From the IMG/VR virus record IMGVR_UViG_3300006904_000014, positions 1 to 34,281 of that record: a stretch of DNA of 34,281 nt. One strand, 5' to 3'. The notes beneath the pieces were generated by a model that saw only the letters and a list, made by a program, of their open reading frames with translations, ran no database searches and was not told the origin of the DNA. Position 1 is the stretch's first letter. The number at the start of each line of letters is the position of its first letter. The position numbers were made by a program, and so were the translations under genes. This DNA is from a virus. Positions 1 to 9,111 of the stretch are shown piece after piece.

Positions 1-1957
1 CCCGACCTCTCGGCGCCTGCGCCGCTGCCTGCAGCTCCTGCAGCGTCTTGATCGGCTGTCCCTCGTCGCGGATGAAGTGCCAACTCGACCCGCCGAACCC
101 ACCCGGGCCCTTGTCGACAATCTCCGACGCCGTCACCATCTCCGGATCCATGGCGCCTACGAGATCGGCGCGTGCGAACGCGGCGTCGCCGTTGCGCATC
201 ATCTTGAGCATCAGCGCCCTGTTCTCGGGAACCGACCAGTCGATGCCGAGCGATCCAAGGAAACGCTTGTCGGGCCCGAATGGCTGGCCCTGCTCGCGCA
301 TCCGCCGCAGCACGAAGTTCTCCGCGGTCTCGTCCGGGTGCTTCAGTTCGGCGACCGTCTTGCCCTTCTCGATCGGGTGCGGGCCTGCTGGCTCGGCAGG
401 CACTGCAGTAGCCGGCGCCGCTGCAGCCGGCGCCGCTTCGGACATCCGGTCCAGCAGTTCATCAGCCTGCTTCGACAGCTGCCGCCGAAGCGGGACATCC
501 TCGGGACGCGTCAGCGTCTTGAGGTGCGCCATGATGTCGTCGTGCTGCTGCTCGAGCGAACGCTCGACGGGGGCGCCAAGTGTGGCGCTCTCGGTAGGCG
601 TGCCCTGCGCGAACTTCTTCTTGCCGATCGCGGTGACGTCGGCGGTCTGTGCTTCGACGACCGACGGCGGACCCGGCGCCTTGACGTTGCCCGGATCGTA
701 GCCGCGCTGACCGGGCGCCCCAAACTCGCCGATCGGGACATCGCGCGACGGCGGTGCGACGCCCGGGCCGATGTCGGGCGCCTCGAGGTGGCGCAGCATG
801 TCGTCCAGCTCGGCGCGAGCGGCGTCGTGCTCCGCGACGGCCTGTGCGAGTTCGGCAGCCTTGGCCTCAGGTAGGGGTGGGCGAGCGCCCTGCATCGCCG
901 CGAGCTCCGTATCGGCGCCCTCGATCAGCCGGGTTGCCTCGGCGAGGTCGGCCGGCGACATGGCGGAGATCTCGGCGTCGGTGAGCCCCATGCCACGGAG
1001 GCCCTCGTGCAGGCGGGGCGTGATGGGCTGAGCGGGCGGGGTTGCGGCCTGCTCATATGCCGCCTTGGCCGCGTCCCTGACCTGCTCGCGCTCGACCGAT
1101 GCAGCCTTGTACGTCGCGTCGATCTGCGGCGCGGCCTGCTCGGTCTCGACCACCCGCAGCTTCGCGCGCTGCTTGGCCAGCTGAGCCTGCTCGCGCGCGG
1201 CGCGCGTCTCGGCCAGCCGCGCACGCGCCATATCCGCCGCGGCGTCATTCGCCTCGAGCGTCGACTGATGCGCCGCCTGCCACGCCGATTCGGCCTCGAG
1301 CGCAGCCTTGTCAGCGGCACCGACCCGCGAGAACAGGCGCCGCGCTGCGATCGTCCCATGCTCGATCCCGAGCGCCGCAGCGCCGCCGGCAACGCCGAAC
1401 GCGAACCCCGGCCCGAGCGATGCGGCCAACCCCTCCGCCGACAGCTCGCGGTCGCCGAGCGCCGTGTCTGACAGGTACATGCCGGCGTTCTGCACGGCGC
1501 CCTCGATGCCACCCGCGGCGAGCACCTTGCCGACACCCGCAGCGCCGCCGATCGCGCGGCCCTCGGCAACCATCGGCGAGAGCGCGTGCGAGATGAGACC
1601 GGACGGCGCGCTGCCGAGCAGCGATCCGGGTGCCGCAACAGCCGGCAAAATCGCGCCCGCGACCTGGCCTGCGCCGCTCGCGATTGGGTGCCCTTCGCGC
1701 TCTGCGGCGAGCCGCTCGAACTCGCCCTGGTCGAGCAGGCCCTTGAGGGCGTAGTCGGACAGGCCGAGCGTTGCGCCGCTGAGGATCCCGGTCGCCGCGG
1801 CGTTGATGCCGCCGAGCACGCCGCGATCGGGCGACTCGGGCGACGCGATCGCACGGGACGCGTCGGTGCCCTCGACCGGCTCGTACCCGACGTAGTTGCC
1901 GACCTGCTCGGCCGGAACGTCGATGACGGCGCCGCTGGGTGAGCGAAGTAGCGGCAT
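1..1957 (-). CDS. Large internal virion (ejection) protein, 3' end outside window
   Basis: An open frame runs from ATG at 1957 to the window edge without a stop, giving at least 652 residues. The ATG directly abuts the TAG stop of the upstream gene. The N-terminus (MPLLRSPSGAVIDVPAEQV) has the short 'set parameter' look common at the start of phage internal virion proteins. Residues about 46-200 contain several Gly/Ala-rich hydrophobic stretches. Residues about 205-305 are Ala/Glu/Arg/Gln-rich with heptad character and are a likely coiled coil. A Pro/Ala-rich linker follows at about 480-500. It is the third of three consecutive large, Ala/Gln-rich genes after the nozzle gene, the position of T7 gp14-gp15-gp16-type ejection proteins. 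The function is inferred from position and composition. I see no enzymatic motif in the visible part; a lytic transglycosylase or other domain could lie beyond the edge. Confidence 0.8.
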   Translation of the reverse strand, partial: MPLLRSPSGAVIDVPAEQVGNYVGYEPVEGTDASRAIASPESPDRGVLGGINAAATGILSGATLGLSDYALKGLLDQGEFERLAAEREGHPIASGAGQVAGAILPAVAAPGSLLGSAPSGLISHALSPMVAEGRAIGGAAGVGKVLAAGGIEGAVQNAGMYLSDTALGDRELSAEGLAASLGPGFAFGVAGGAAALGIEHGTIAARRLFSRVGAADKAALEAESAWQAAHQSTLEANDAAADMARARLAETRAAREQAQLAKQRAKLRVVETEQAAPQIDATYKAASVEREQVRDAAKAAYEQAATPPAQPITPRLHEGLRGMGLTDAEISAMSPADLAEATRLIEGADTELAAMQGARPPLPEAKAAELAQAVAEHDAARAELDDMLRHLEAPDIGPGVAPPSRDVPIGEFGAPGQRGYDPGNVKAPGPPSVVEAQTADVTAIGKKKFAQGTPTESATLGAPVERSLEQQHDDIMAHLKTLTRPEDVPLRRQLSKQADELLDRMSEAAPAAAAPATAVPAEPAGPHPIEKGKTVAELKHPDETAENFVLRRMREQGQPFGPDKRFLGSLGIDWSVPENRALMLKMMRNGDAAFARADLVGAMDPEMVTASEIVDKGPGGFGGSSWHFIRDEGQPIKTLQELQAAAQAPRGR

Positions 1958-4570
1958 CTAGTGTCCACCCCGAGCGAGCCTGGCTCTCTCTCTCTGATCC
2001 CAGAAGTCGCTGACGTTCCCGATTTCGTTGACCGCCTCTTGAAACGAGAGGCCCTTGGTGGACATCAAGTTCTGGACCTTGGCCCTCCACTCGGCATCGG
2101 AGGCGCGCATCTGCGAGTCCCAGAAACGATCGCTATCTTGCTTTCGCTCACCCTCCGCCCTCGGGTTTGGGGCAGACCCTGGAACTCCGCGCGCTCCCTT
2201 GGCGGCGCGCTCGTCGTAGGCGGCGCGATACCTGGCTCGCTCTGCCTCGGTCGTCCGCTGCCGGCGCTGCTCCTCGAGCTGTGCGCGCTCCTCGGGCGAC
2301 AGGCTATCGGTCGTGCGCTGCGTGTACGGCCCGCTCAGCTGCGGCGGCGCGACCGACTGCGCAATCTCGTTGCGCGTCGCCTCGGGCAACGAAGCCATGA
2401 CGTCGGCGAACAGCTTCGGATCGGTGTCGCGAATCAGCCTGGCCGTGCCGATCGCCAGGGACGGTCGGTCGCCCTCGAGCGGCGCCCTCAGCTTGCCGAT
2501 GATGTCGGCGTACTTCTCGTGCCCGACCTTGGCGGACTGCGAGACGAGCGCGCGGATCTTCTCGTCGGTGTCCGGGGCGAGGCCGTAGTCGGACGTCCGC
2601 CCTTCCGGGAACGCCTTGCTGGGCGCACTGCGGCGCGCGTTGGCTTCCTCGAGCGCCGCGTCCATCTCGGTGCGCGCGCCAAGTTCGCCAAGCCGCTGCT
2701 CGACGTCGCCGCGGAATCCCCCCGGGGTCGCGTCGGCGGCCAGCTCTTGCGCTGTCTTCTCGCTGCCGAGTTGCTCCGCCTTGGTCGCCGTCGCCGGATT
2801 CCACGTCGTCTTGATCCCCGCACCGCGCAGCGCGACGTTGCCCTTCTGGATCAGCTCGGTGTTGAGCGTCTTGAGCGCGGCGAGTGCCTTACCCTTGTCG
2901 ACCGAGCGCGAGAACACGCTGTCGGTGTCCACGCTCAGCACATCGTCGAGCGCCTCGAGCGCGCGCACCGAGAGCCGCTCGCCGATGGTCGTGGCGTAGT
3001 TGATCTTGACGTTCTGGAGCCCGACCTTGAGCTGCGCCCACTCCTCGCGGTTCCATGCGTCTGGACCTCTCTCGAGCATCTGCTTCGCGGTGTCGATGTC
3101 GTTCGTCAGGTTCTGCGTGTTCTTCAGGACCTTCATCGCCTCTTGGGCGCTCTCCTTGTTGACGCCGAACGCCACGTCATTGATGCGCGCGCTGTCCCGT
3201 AGCTGGCCTGCGTAGTCGTTCAGCTTCTGCGCCTGCGCCTGGTCCTTCGCAGCGCGCGCCGCGGCCTCGGCCTTCTCGGCATCGGCGAACTTCTTCTGGC
3301 CCTCGGGCGTCAGGATCAGGCTGCCGGTCGACGGGTCGACGACGCCCTGTTCGGCGATCTTCTTCTCGACCTCACTCTTCTGCAGGCCCTTCGCCGTGGC
3401 GATCTTCGTCGCGATCTCGTCGATCTCCTTCTGCTTCTGGAACTCCAGCTGGCTCTCGAACCGCTTCTGCTCGAGGTTCTGTCCGCGCAGCTGCACACCG
3501 ATGGTCTGCTGATGCATCATCAGCGTCTGCTTGCGAGCAGCCTCGGCCTCGCGCTTCTGCTGCTCGCGCTGAACCGCAGTGCCGAGCGTGTCAGCGGCCT
3601 TCTGGTCGAGGTTCGCGAGTGCGACGTCCGCATTCGCGCGCACCACGTCGCTCGTGGTCTGCTGCTTGATCGTCTCGACCTGGCGCTTGGCCTGCTCGAT
3701 GTAGCCGAGCCGCAGCGTATCCATCTCGGCGAGTCGGTCGCGCCCAGCTTCCCGCTGCATCCCAAGCGCATCCCGCTGGAGTCCGAGGTTGGCGCGCTTC
3801 TGATCGAGGTCCTGCATCTGGGCCGCGACCTTGCGATCGATGGCCTTGTAGACCGCTCCCATCGCGTCGATCGGCTGTCCAGCCATCGCCTGCCCGATGC
3901 CGATGAGCGCCGAGCTCAGAGCCGCGAGCACCGGGTGGTCGACGCTGCGATCGATCTTGGTGTCCGCGACGGCCTTGGCGTTGCGCTGGTACTCCTCCGT
4001 CTTGGCCTGCAGCGCCGCGGCGTTCTCCTGGGCGACTCTCGCGCGCTCGGCGAGCAGCTCGTCGGCATGCCGATCCGCGGCCTCCATGACCTTGCCGACC
4101 GCGGTGGCCTGGTTCGCGAGCGCCTCGCCCTGACGCTGGACCGCCGCGCGCTCGCCCTGCTGCGCGGTGACCGAGGCGTTGTAGGCGCCGGCCGTGCCGA
4201 TCTTCGCCAGCTGGTCGTTCGTCATCGGGCCCGGCGTGTTCGGCCGTCCCGCGTCGGTCTCCTGTGCCGGCGTAGCGACGGGTCCGCGCGGGCCGCCGGG
4301 GCCCTGCGGTGGTGACTGACTCGGCATCGTCACGGGCGCGCCGGACGCGTCGGGCGGGGGCGCGGCAGTCAGCTTGCTGAGGTCCTGCTGGTCCTGTGGC
4401 GTGAACGTCGGCGGTGGGGGCGCCACAGGAAACACCGGTGGCTGCGCGACCTCGGGCGGAGGCGAGTATGGCTGTAGACCCGGGAAGGCCTGCGCCAGCT
4501 GCTGCGGCACGGTGATGCGCCGCCCGTCCGGCGTGGTCACTTCCGTCATGTCGGTCCCGAAGAGCGCCAT
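1958..4570 (-). CDS. Coiled-coil internal virion (ejection) protein
   Basis: 870 residues, ATG start to TAG stop. Residues about 35-115 are Pro-rich low complexity. About 135-470 are strongly charged and Ala/Gln/Lys/Glu-rich with long uninterrupted helices (for example AADRHADELLAERARVAQEN), so a long coiled coil is expected. About 213-238 (AALSSALIGIGQAMAGQPI) is a hydrophobic Gly/Ala patch that may be a membrane-active segment. The C-terminal 150 residues are again very charged. Second of three genes after the nozzle gene and similar in size to T7 gp15-like ejection proteins. Known podoviruses place such proteins inside the capsid around the portal and inject them to build a channel through the envelope. 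The assignment rests on position, size and composition, not on a recognised domain. The start has only a weak ribosome-binding site (GAGCC), 6 nt after the previous stop. Confidence 0.82.
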   Translation of the reverse strand: MALFGTDMTEVTTPDGRRITVPQQLAQAFPGLQPYSPPPEVAQPPVFPVAPPPPTFTPQDQQDLSKLTAAPPPDASGAPVTMPSQSPPQGPGGPRGPVATPAQETDAGRPNTPGPMTNDQLAKIGTAGAYNASVTAQQGERAAVQRQGEALANQATAVGKVMEAADRHADELLAERARVAQENAAALQAKTEEYQRNAKAVADTKIDRSVDHPVLAALSSALIGIGQAMAGQPIDAMGAVYKAIDRKVAAQMQDLDQKRANLGLQRDALGMQREAGRDRLAEMDTLRLGYIEQAKRQVETIKQQTTSDVVRANADVALANLDQKAADTLGTAVQREQQKREAEAARKQTLMMHQQTIGVQLRGQNLEQKRFESQLEFQKQKEIDEIATKIATAKGLQKSEVEKKIAEQGVVDPSTGSLILTPEGQKKFADAEKAEAAARAAKDQAQAQKLNDYAGQLRDSARINDVAFGVNKESAQEAMKVLKNTQNLTNDIDTAKQMLERGPDAWNREEWAQLKVGLQNVKINYATTIGERLSVRALEALDDVLSVDTDSVFSRSVDKGKALAALKTLNTELIQKGNVALRGAGIKTTWNPATATKAEQLGSEKTAQELAADATPGGFRGDVEQRLGELGARTEMDAALEEANARRSAPSKAFPEGRTSDYGLAPDTDEKIRALVSQSAKVGHEKYADIIGKLRAPLEGDRPSLAIGTARLIRDTDPKLFADVMASLPEATRNEIAQSVAPPQLSGPYTQRTTDSLSPEERAQLEEQRRQRTTEAERARYRAAYDERAAKGARGVPGSAPNPRAEGERKQDSDRFWDSQMRASDAEWRAKVQNLMSTKGLSFQEAVNEIGNVSDFWDQRERARLARGGH

Positions 4571-4576
4571 GGCTCG

Positions 4577-5569
4577 CTACGGCCCCCAGTTGTTTCCACC
4601 GAGCGCGCCGCCCGGTGGTGCCGCTGCGCGGGGTGCCGCCGCGGACATGCCGCCTGTCGCGTAGGCCGCGCCGATCTGGCCGCCCATCTGGAGCAGTCCG
4701 GGGAGGATGCCCTTGTCGTTCGCGGCGATCTGGGCCTTCGCCAGCTGGGCCTGGAGCGTCGCCTGATCCCAGCCGAGCATCTGCCCGAGCGCCGCGAGCT
4801 GCTGCTGGTCGTTCATCCCGCGCTGCGCGAGCTGGGCCTGCAGGTTCGCGAGCGCGACCGTGTTTCCGGCCTGCGCGTTGGCCAGCGTCGTCTGCTGGTC
4901 CATTGCGCCTTGCTGGAGAATTGCCTGCTGGCCGAGCTGCGCATTTTGCGTGGCGACGTTTGCGTCCTGGCCGTACATGCCGCCGTAGAGCTGGCCGAGC
5001 TGGGCGTTTGCGGCCTGCTGGTCCTGCATCTGCGCGCCCGCCGCAAGCCCTGCGCCCTGGAGCCCGAGGTCTGCGCTGTTGCGCGCAGCGTTGCGGTACG
5101 CGAGCGCAGCGTTTGCGCCACGCGCCATCCTCGCCGCAGCCTGTTGCGCAGCGTTCGCCTGCCCGAGTTGGCGGTTCACCGCGAGCTCGCCGGCGCCTGC
5201 CTGCTGCCCGCTCGCGATCCCGCCGAGCCGGTTCGCGACGCCAAGCATCCCACCACGCGACTGGTCGATCTGCCCGGTCGCGAGCTGCGCCGGTGCGCCG
5301 AGCTGCGTGCGGCCCGCCATCGTTGCAGCTGCGGTCGGCGCGGCGCGTCCCTGGGCGTTCTGCGCGATCTGTCCGAGCTGGTTGGTGGCCTGCCCGTAGT
5401 TCGCGAGCTTCCCGTCGACACCCTTGGTCGCATCGCCACCGAACAGGAGGTTCTTCGTGTAGTCGGAGCCCGCTGCAGCATCGATGATCGGTCGTGCACC
5501 TCCAGCCTCGGATATGCCGCCGGTCGCGACACCGAGACCGACTCGCTTTGCAATATCCCAGAATCCCAT
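4577..5569 (-). CDS. Ala/Gln-rich internal virion protein, gp14-like
   Basis: 330 residues. The start MGFWDIAKRVGLGVATGGI is chosen because a GAGGAG site lies 6 nt upstream and the ATG overlaps the TAA of the nozzle gene by one base (TAATG). A longer in-frame ATG upstream would only read through the end of the nozzle gene in another frame. Residues about 90-290 are a low-complexity array rich in Ala, Gln, Gly and Asn with many AQLGQ/ANAQ-type units, predicted helical. Both ends carry Gly/Ala-rich hydrophobic stretches. The short length, amphipathic Gly/Ala N-terminus and position directly after the nozzle gene match the first member of the T7 gp14/15/16-type ejection set. No enzymatic motif is seen. 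The role is inferred. Confidence 0.82.
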   Translation of the reverse strand: MGFWDIAKRVGLGVATGGISEAGGARPIIDAAAGSDYTKNLLFGGDATKGVDGKLANYGQATNQLGQIAQNAQGRAAPTAAATMAGRTQLGAPAQLATGQIDQSRGGMLGVANRLGGIASGQQAGAGELAVNRQLGQANAAQQAAARMARGANAALAYRNAARNSADLGLQGAGLAAGAQMQDQQAANAQLGQLYGGMYGQDANVATQNAQLGQQAILQQGAMDQQTTLANAQAGNTVALANLQAQLAQRGMNDQQQLAALGQMLGWDQATLQAQLAKAQIAANDKGILPGLLQMGGQIGAAYATGGMSAAAPRAAAPPGGALGGNNWGP

Positions 5570-8500
5570 TATAGGCTCCTCGACGACGTGAATGGTTTGA
5601 TGGCGTGCGCCTTGACTCCGCCGGTGAGCAACATCTCGGTCAGCTCGAACGACGCACCCGCGTGGCCCTCCGCCTCGAAGTCCTCGAAGCGGAATTGAAT
5701 CGACTGGCCCGCCTCGTCGAGATGAAGCCTCCACTGGTACAGGCCTGGCGCGGTCCCGCCGTACGCGCCATCGCCGTAGTTCCCGTCGCCGTAGTTCGTC
5801 CCGACGATCGGCTCAAGCCCGATGGTCGCTGCGTTCCCACCGGTGATCCAACCGGCGTCGTCGGTGAGCCCCGTCGCGTCGTACCAGTAGCTGTCGGTCC
5901 AGCCCGGCGTGTAGTCGGTCTGGTACTGGATGCCGAGCTGGTGCGGCGACGCCCACGTGCCGAGCAGGTGCAGGTGCCAGAAGCGCTGGAAGCCCTGCAG
6001 CTGGGGCAGCATGTGGATCCACGCCGTCTCGAGCCGCAGTCGGATCCGCGCGTTGTCGTCGAGGTAGACGCCCGGCGTCTCGCGGAACACGCGACCGTCG
6101 GTGCGCAGGTAGTGGTAACGGCCGTTGACCACGGCGGCGTCGAAGCCCTCGTGGTTCGTGAAGGTCGACCACTGCGTGTGGTAGTGGTCGAACAGCAGCG
6201 AGAGGCCGCTGTCGGTCAGGAACACGATCTGCGTGCGGTCCGGCATGACCGTGGCGCGCCGCACCGTCTGGGCGTTGTACGCCTCTACCGGGGCACCGAC
6301 ATACGAGACGGACCCGTCGCGAGCGAGCAGGTAGATGCCCTTCGCCGACTTGAACATATGGCCGTTCGGCGTCAGGACGATCGACGACGGGTCTGTGCAG
6401 CCGACGTCGGACGTGATGAGCTGCGGCGTCGAGAAGCCGCCCGTCGAGGTGTCGCCGTTCGGCGCCGGACCATCGCCCTGGAACAGGAAGATGCTCGACG
6501 CCTTCCAGATCACGCCGCGCCCGTCCTGGAACGCACCGGCCGTGATGTCGCCGCCGAACGGGTCGCATCCGATCACGAGGTCCGGCGGGATCTCGACGCC
6601 GTAGCCGTCATCGAGCGGCTGCGAGTAGCGCAGGTTCAGGCCATTCGACGGGTCGGTGAAGAATAGCCGCGACTGCCCGCGGAACACGACCGAGCCGAGC
6701 GCCGATGGGTCGTTACTCAGAACACCGCCGTTCATGTAGAGCGGCTCCTGCGTGCGCAGCGTCGCATCGCTCATCTGGTCGATGAACGAGACGGTGTCGA
6801 CGCTGGTCGAGTTCGCGACGTAGCCGTTCGCAGTGCCCGCCGTGGTCGGGTCGAGCGAGGTGACGCGGAACAGCTCGGCCGTATCACCGGTGTCCGATGC
6901 GAGCGATCGCGCAACACAGATCCGCGTGTTGGTGCCCTGTGTGATCCGCAGCGTGGGGAGCGTCAGCGTGACCTGTGTGTCGGCGCCGCCCATCGTGACC
7001 AGCGTGCCGATGGAGACCGGGCCGCGATGGACCTCGCCCTGGAAGTCGGTGCGCTCGTACCAGGCGCGGTAGAGGTACGTCACCGCCGATGTCATCGAAC
7101 CACCGCCTGCGGAGACTGTGACGATCAGCTCGGGCCCGACGTGGAACCCCTGCTCGGTCCACTGTCGCCCGTCGTAGTGCTGCGGGCACGCACCGGCGAG
7201 GTAGAGCCCGCGGCCGAGCTGCGCGTACTGGTGCGAGTCCTCGCTATCGAAATCGAGCGTGAACAGGCGGATCCCGGTCTCGCGGAACTTGTCGTTGTTC
7301 TCGGAGACGAGTCGCTCACGAAAGGGTAGGGAGATGGACACGGAGTCACCATCGAGCGGCGCCGACGCGAGGTGCTGTCGCCCAGGGAGTCCAGCCGCGG
7401 CGCCCGGGGCTAGTCGCGCAACGCAGACCCCGTCGCTCATTCGGAGCGTCACGTAGACGTTGAAGAACGTCGTGTCGTGGACGAGCGTGACAAAGGCGCT
7501 GCTGGTCAGCGAGGAGCCGCCGATCAGGAAGGCGCGGGCGACGATCCCGACCGACCGCACTGTGAAGGTCGCGCCCAGTCCAGAGTTCAAGCTGACCCGG
7601 GCGATGATCACCGATGCGTTCGACGGGTCGACTGCATCCTCCTCCCATGCCGTGATCGCGACGACGTTGGTCAGAGCCAAGGTGACGCGCACGATGCTGA
7701 CGACCACCGGTCCTGTTTTCGTCGAGCCGACTTGCGCAATCGGATCCGCCGGTGAGACGGCCCCGGCGCCGAACATCGCCACCTTGGATGCGCCCCCCGA
7801 GATGTAGGCGATCCCGAAGAGACCGGATCCTGGGTCGTCATTGTCTTCGAACGCGAGACCAAGCGGCGACGTCGCATCCCGCGCGGCGGCGAACGTGAAC
7901 ACGGATGGGTGTCCGAGGATCGGCGACCCGAGCGTACCCGACGCGTCGACGTAGCCGAGGCGGATCGCCGTCGTTCCAGCCTCGAACCATGCGATCGCCG
8001 CCGGCGTCCCGGATCGCGCAGTCGCGCACGCGTCGTAGATCGGCTGGGTGAAGTCCAGGTCAGAGACGAGAACGACGGGCGTTATCGCCGCGCTCGGGGC
8101 CGCCGGGTTGACGACGATCGCCATCACGCTGTTCGTCGTCGGGACGGCGTAGTAGATGTGCAGGTTGGGGCCGCACGTGACACACCGAGGAGACCGCCCG
8201 AGCGCATCGGCCTGCGTTGCCGCGCGGTAGACTCTGCCGCTCACGGCGTCGACGACGTTCCACCACACGCCGCCGGCGGAGTCCTCCCATGCCGCGACCG
8301 TGACGTCGTCGAGCGTGGCGTGATCTGGCTGTAGCTGCTGCGTCCCGGTCTTGACGAGCGGCCGATCGTTGCCGACTACGCTGTAGACCGCTCCGGTGTC
8401 GCTCCACTGGTCCGCGCCGGTCTGGCGCGAGTAGGCGCGGTTCGAGGTGAACGCGATCAGCTCGTTGTCGCGTGTGGCTGTACGAATCGCGCCGGACAGG

Positions 8501-8688
8501 ACGGACGCCGAGCCGTCGATCACCGATGCGAGCGACTCGTAGCCGTTGCGTTTGCGGATGGACGTCTCACGGGAAAAGACGCCGTTCTCGAGCACGAGCA
8601 GCTGCGTCGGAGGGACGTTTTTGCTGTCGGCGCGCGTAGATACGCCCCCGCGAAACCCGACGTGAACCTCAGCGGGGCGTAGCGCCAT
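5569..8688 (-). CDS. Large tail nozzle / packaged-DNA-stabilisation-type protein
   Basis: 1039 residues, ATG start with an AGAGGTG site 4-5 nt upstream. The N-terminus (FRGGVSTRADSKNVPPTQL, then GVFSRETSIRKRNGYESL) has the form typical of podoviral nozzle proteins: a statement of loaded data followed by beta-strands. The rest is almost all beta-strand with repeated aromatic and Asp/Gly turns, consistent with a beta-propeller-like fold as in P22 gp10-type proteins. Near residues 961-974 a short tandem Tyr-Gly-Asp-Gly repeat occurs. The C-terminal region (YQWRLHLDEAGQSIQFRFED) resembles the end of such tail proteins. The protein would sit at the distal end of the short tail and close the DNA channel. 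It follows the adaptor and fibre genes and is translationally coupled to the first ejection gene. The family call is from overall look and context; an alternative is another large tail-hub protein. Confidence 0.78.
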   Translation of the reverse strand: MALRPAEVHVGFRGGVSTRADSKNVPPTQLLVLENGVFSRETSIRKRNGYESLASVIDGSASVLSGAIRTATRDNELIAFTSNRAYSRQTGADQWSDTGAVYSVVGNDRPLVKTGTQQLQPDHATLDDVTVAAWEDSAGGVWWNVVDAVSGRVYRAATQADALGRSPRCVTCGPNLHIYYAVPTTNSVMAIVVNPAAPSAAITPVVLVSDLDFTQPIYDACATARSGTPAAIAWFEAGTTAIRLGYVDASGTLGSPILGHPSVFTFAAARDATSPLGLAFEDNDDPGSGLFGIAYISGGASKVAMFGAGAVSPADPIAQVGSTKTGPVVVSIVRVTLALTNVVAITAWEEDAVDPSNASVIIARVSLNSGLGATFTVRSVGIVARAFLIGGSSLTSSAFVTLVHDTTFFNVYVTLRMSDGVCVARLAPGAAAGLPGRQHLASAPLDGDSVSISLPFRERLVSENNDKFRETGIRLFTLDFDSEDSHQYAQLGRGLYLAGACPQHYDGRQWTEQGFHVGPELIVTVSAGGGSMTSAVTYLYRAWYERTDFQGEVHRGPVSIGTLVTMGGADTQVTLTLPTLRITQGTNTRICVARSLASDTGDTAELFRVTSLDPTTAGTANGYVANSTSVDTVSFIDQMSDATLRTQEPLYMNGGVLSNDPSALGSVVFRGQSRLFFTDPSNGLNLRYSQPLDDGYGVEIPPDLVIGCDPFGGDITAGAFQDGRGVIWKASSIFLFQGDGPAPNGDTSTGGFSTPQLITSDVGCTDPSSIVLTPNGHMFKSAKGIYLLARDGSVSYVGAPVEAYNAQTVRRATVMPDRTQIVFLTDSGLSLLFDHYHTQWSTFTNHEGFDAAVVNGRYHYLRTDGRVFRETPGVYLDDNARIRLRLETAWIHMLPQLQGFQRFWHLHLLGTWASPHQLGIQYQTDYTPGWTDSYWYDATGLTDDAGWITGGNAATIGLEPIVGTNYGDGNYGDGAYGGTAPGLYQWRLHLDEAGQSIQFRFEDFEAEGHAGASFELTEMLLTGGVKAHAIKPFTSSRSL
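5771..5800 (-). repeat. Tandem 15-bp repeat encoding Tyr-Gly-Asp-Gly units
   Basis: Two adjacent 15-nt units (5771-5785 and 5786-5800) share the first 12 bases (tcgccgtagttc on the plus strand). They encode consecutive YGDG-type units near residue 965 of the nozzle protein. Simple coding repeat; probably a glycine-rich turn region. Confidence 0.7.
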
Positions 8689-8756
8689 GCGGCACCTCTG
8701 CGCGGGGGTTCAGGTTGCGCGCCGACCGAGCGCGACTCAGGATGGTGCGAGAGCTA

Positions 8757-9101
8757 ATGAAGACCGTACTGCTGCTGTCGAGTGCCCTTCTGTTTTCATG
8801 CGTAGAGGGGCCGGCTGCTATGCCAGCCCCGAGCGAGGCGGACCAGTGTGCCGTTGCCATCTGGCGGTACAAGTACGCGTCGGAGATCCGCGTCACTGGT
8901 TCCTGCCCAGCCGGGGAGACCAGGACGCTCTCCTTGCACGTCGCTGACGGCGAAACAGAATTGAGCGTGGCCGTGGCCAGGTTCGCGTGCCCGGAGATCA
9001 TCCTGGTGAACCTGGTGAATGCGCTCGAGCCGGACCTGCAGGTTGGCGCCGCGGTGATCCGCGACGACGGCGCGCGAGTGGCCTGCGACGCAGCCCCGTG
9101 A
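8757..9101 (+). CDS. Plus-strand lipoprotein, moron-like
   Basis: 114 residues on the strand opposite to all neighbouring genes. The start ATG at 8757 gives MKTVLLLSSALLFSC: a charged N-terminus, a hydrophobic core and a lipobox-like LFSC, so Cys15 would be lipidated by the Lsp pathway. The mature part has four more cysteines (31, 50, 78, 110), which could form two disulfides in the periplasm. A GAGAG sequence lies just upstream; an ATG at 8742 is an alternative start. The gene sits in a 423-nt space between two minus-strand virion genes, ends 10 nt before the convergent stop at 9112 and starts 68 nt from the divergent nozzle start, so it needs its own promoter. Small phage lipoproteins such as T5 Llp block receptors and exclude superinfecting phages; that role here is only an inference. 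I do not recognise the family. Confidence 0.72.
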   Translation: MKTVLLLSSALLFSCVEGPAAMPAPSEADQCAVAIWRYKYASEIRVTGSCPAGETRTLSLHVADGETELSVAVARFACPEIILVNLVNALEPDLQVGAAVIRDDGARVACDAAP

Positions 9102-9111
9102 CGCCCGGCCA

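Noticed and set aside
925-1968. Minus-strand closed frame over the last ejection gene
   Set aside because: A different frame in the same place is open to the window edge, starts directly after the upstream stop and has a protein-like sequence; this one is Arg/Ser-rich shadow.
8689-8756. Strong plus-strand promoter for the lipoprotein gene
   Set aside because: TTGCGC and CAGGAT at 17-nt spacing is a weak match, not enough to annotate.
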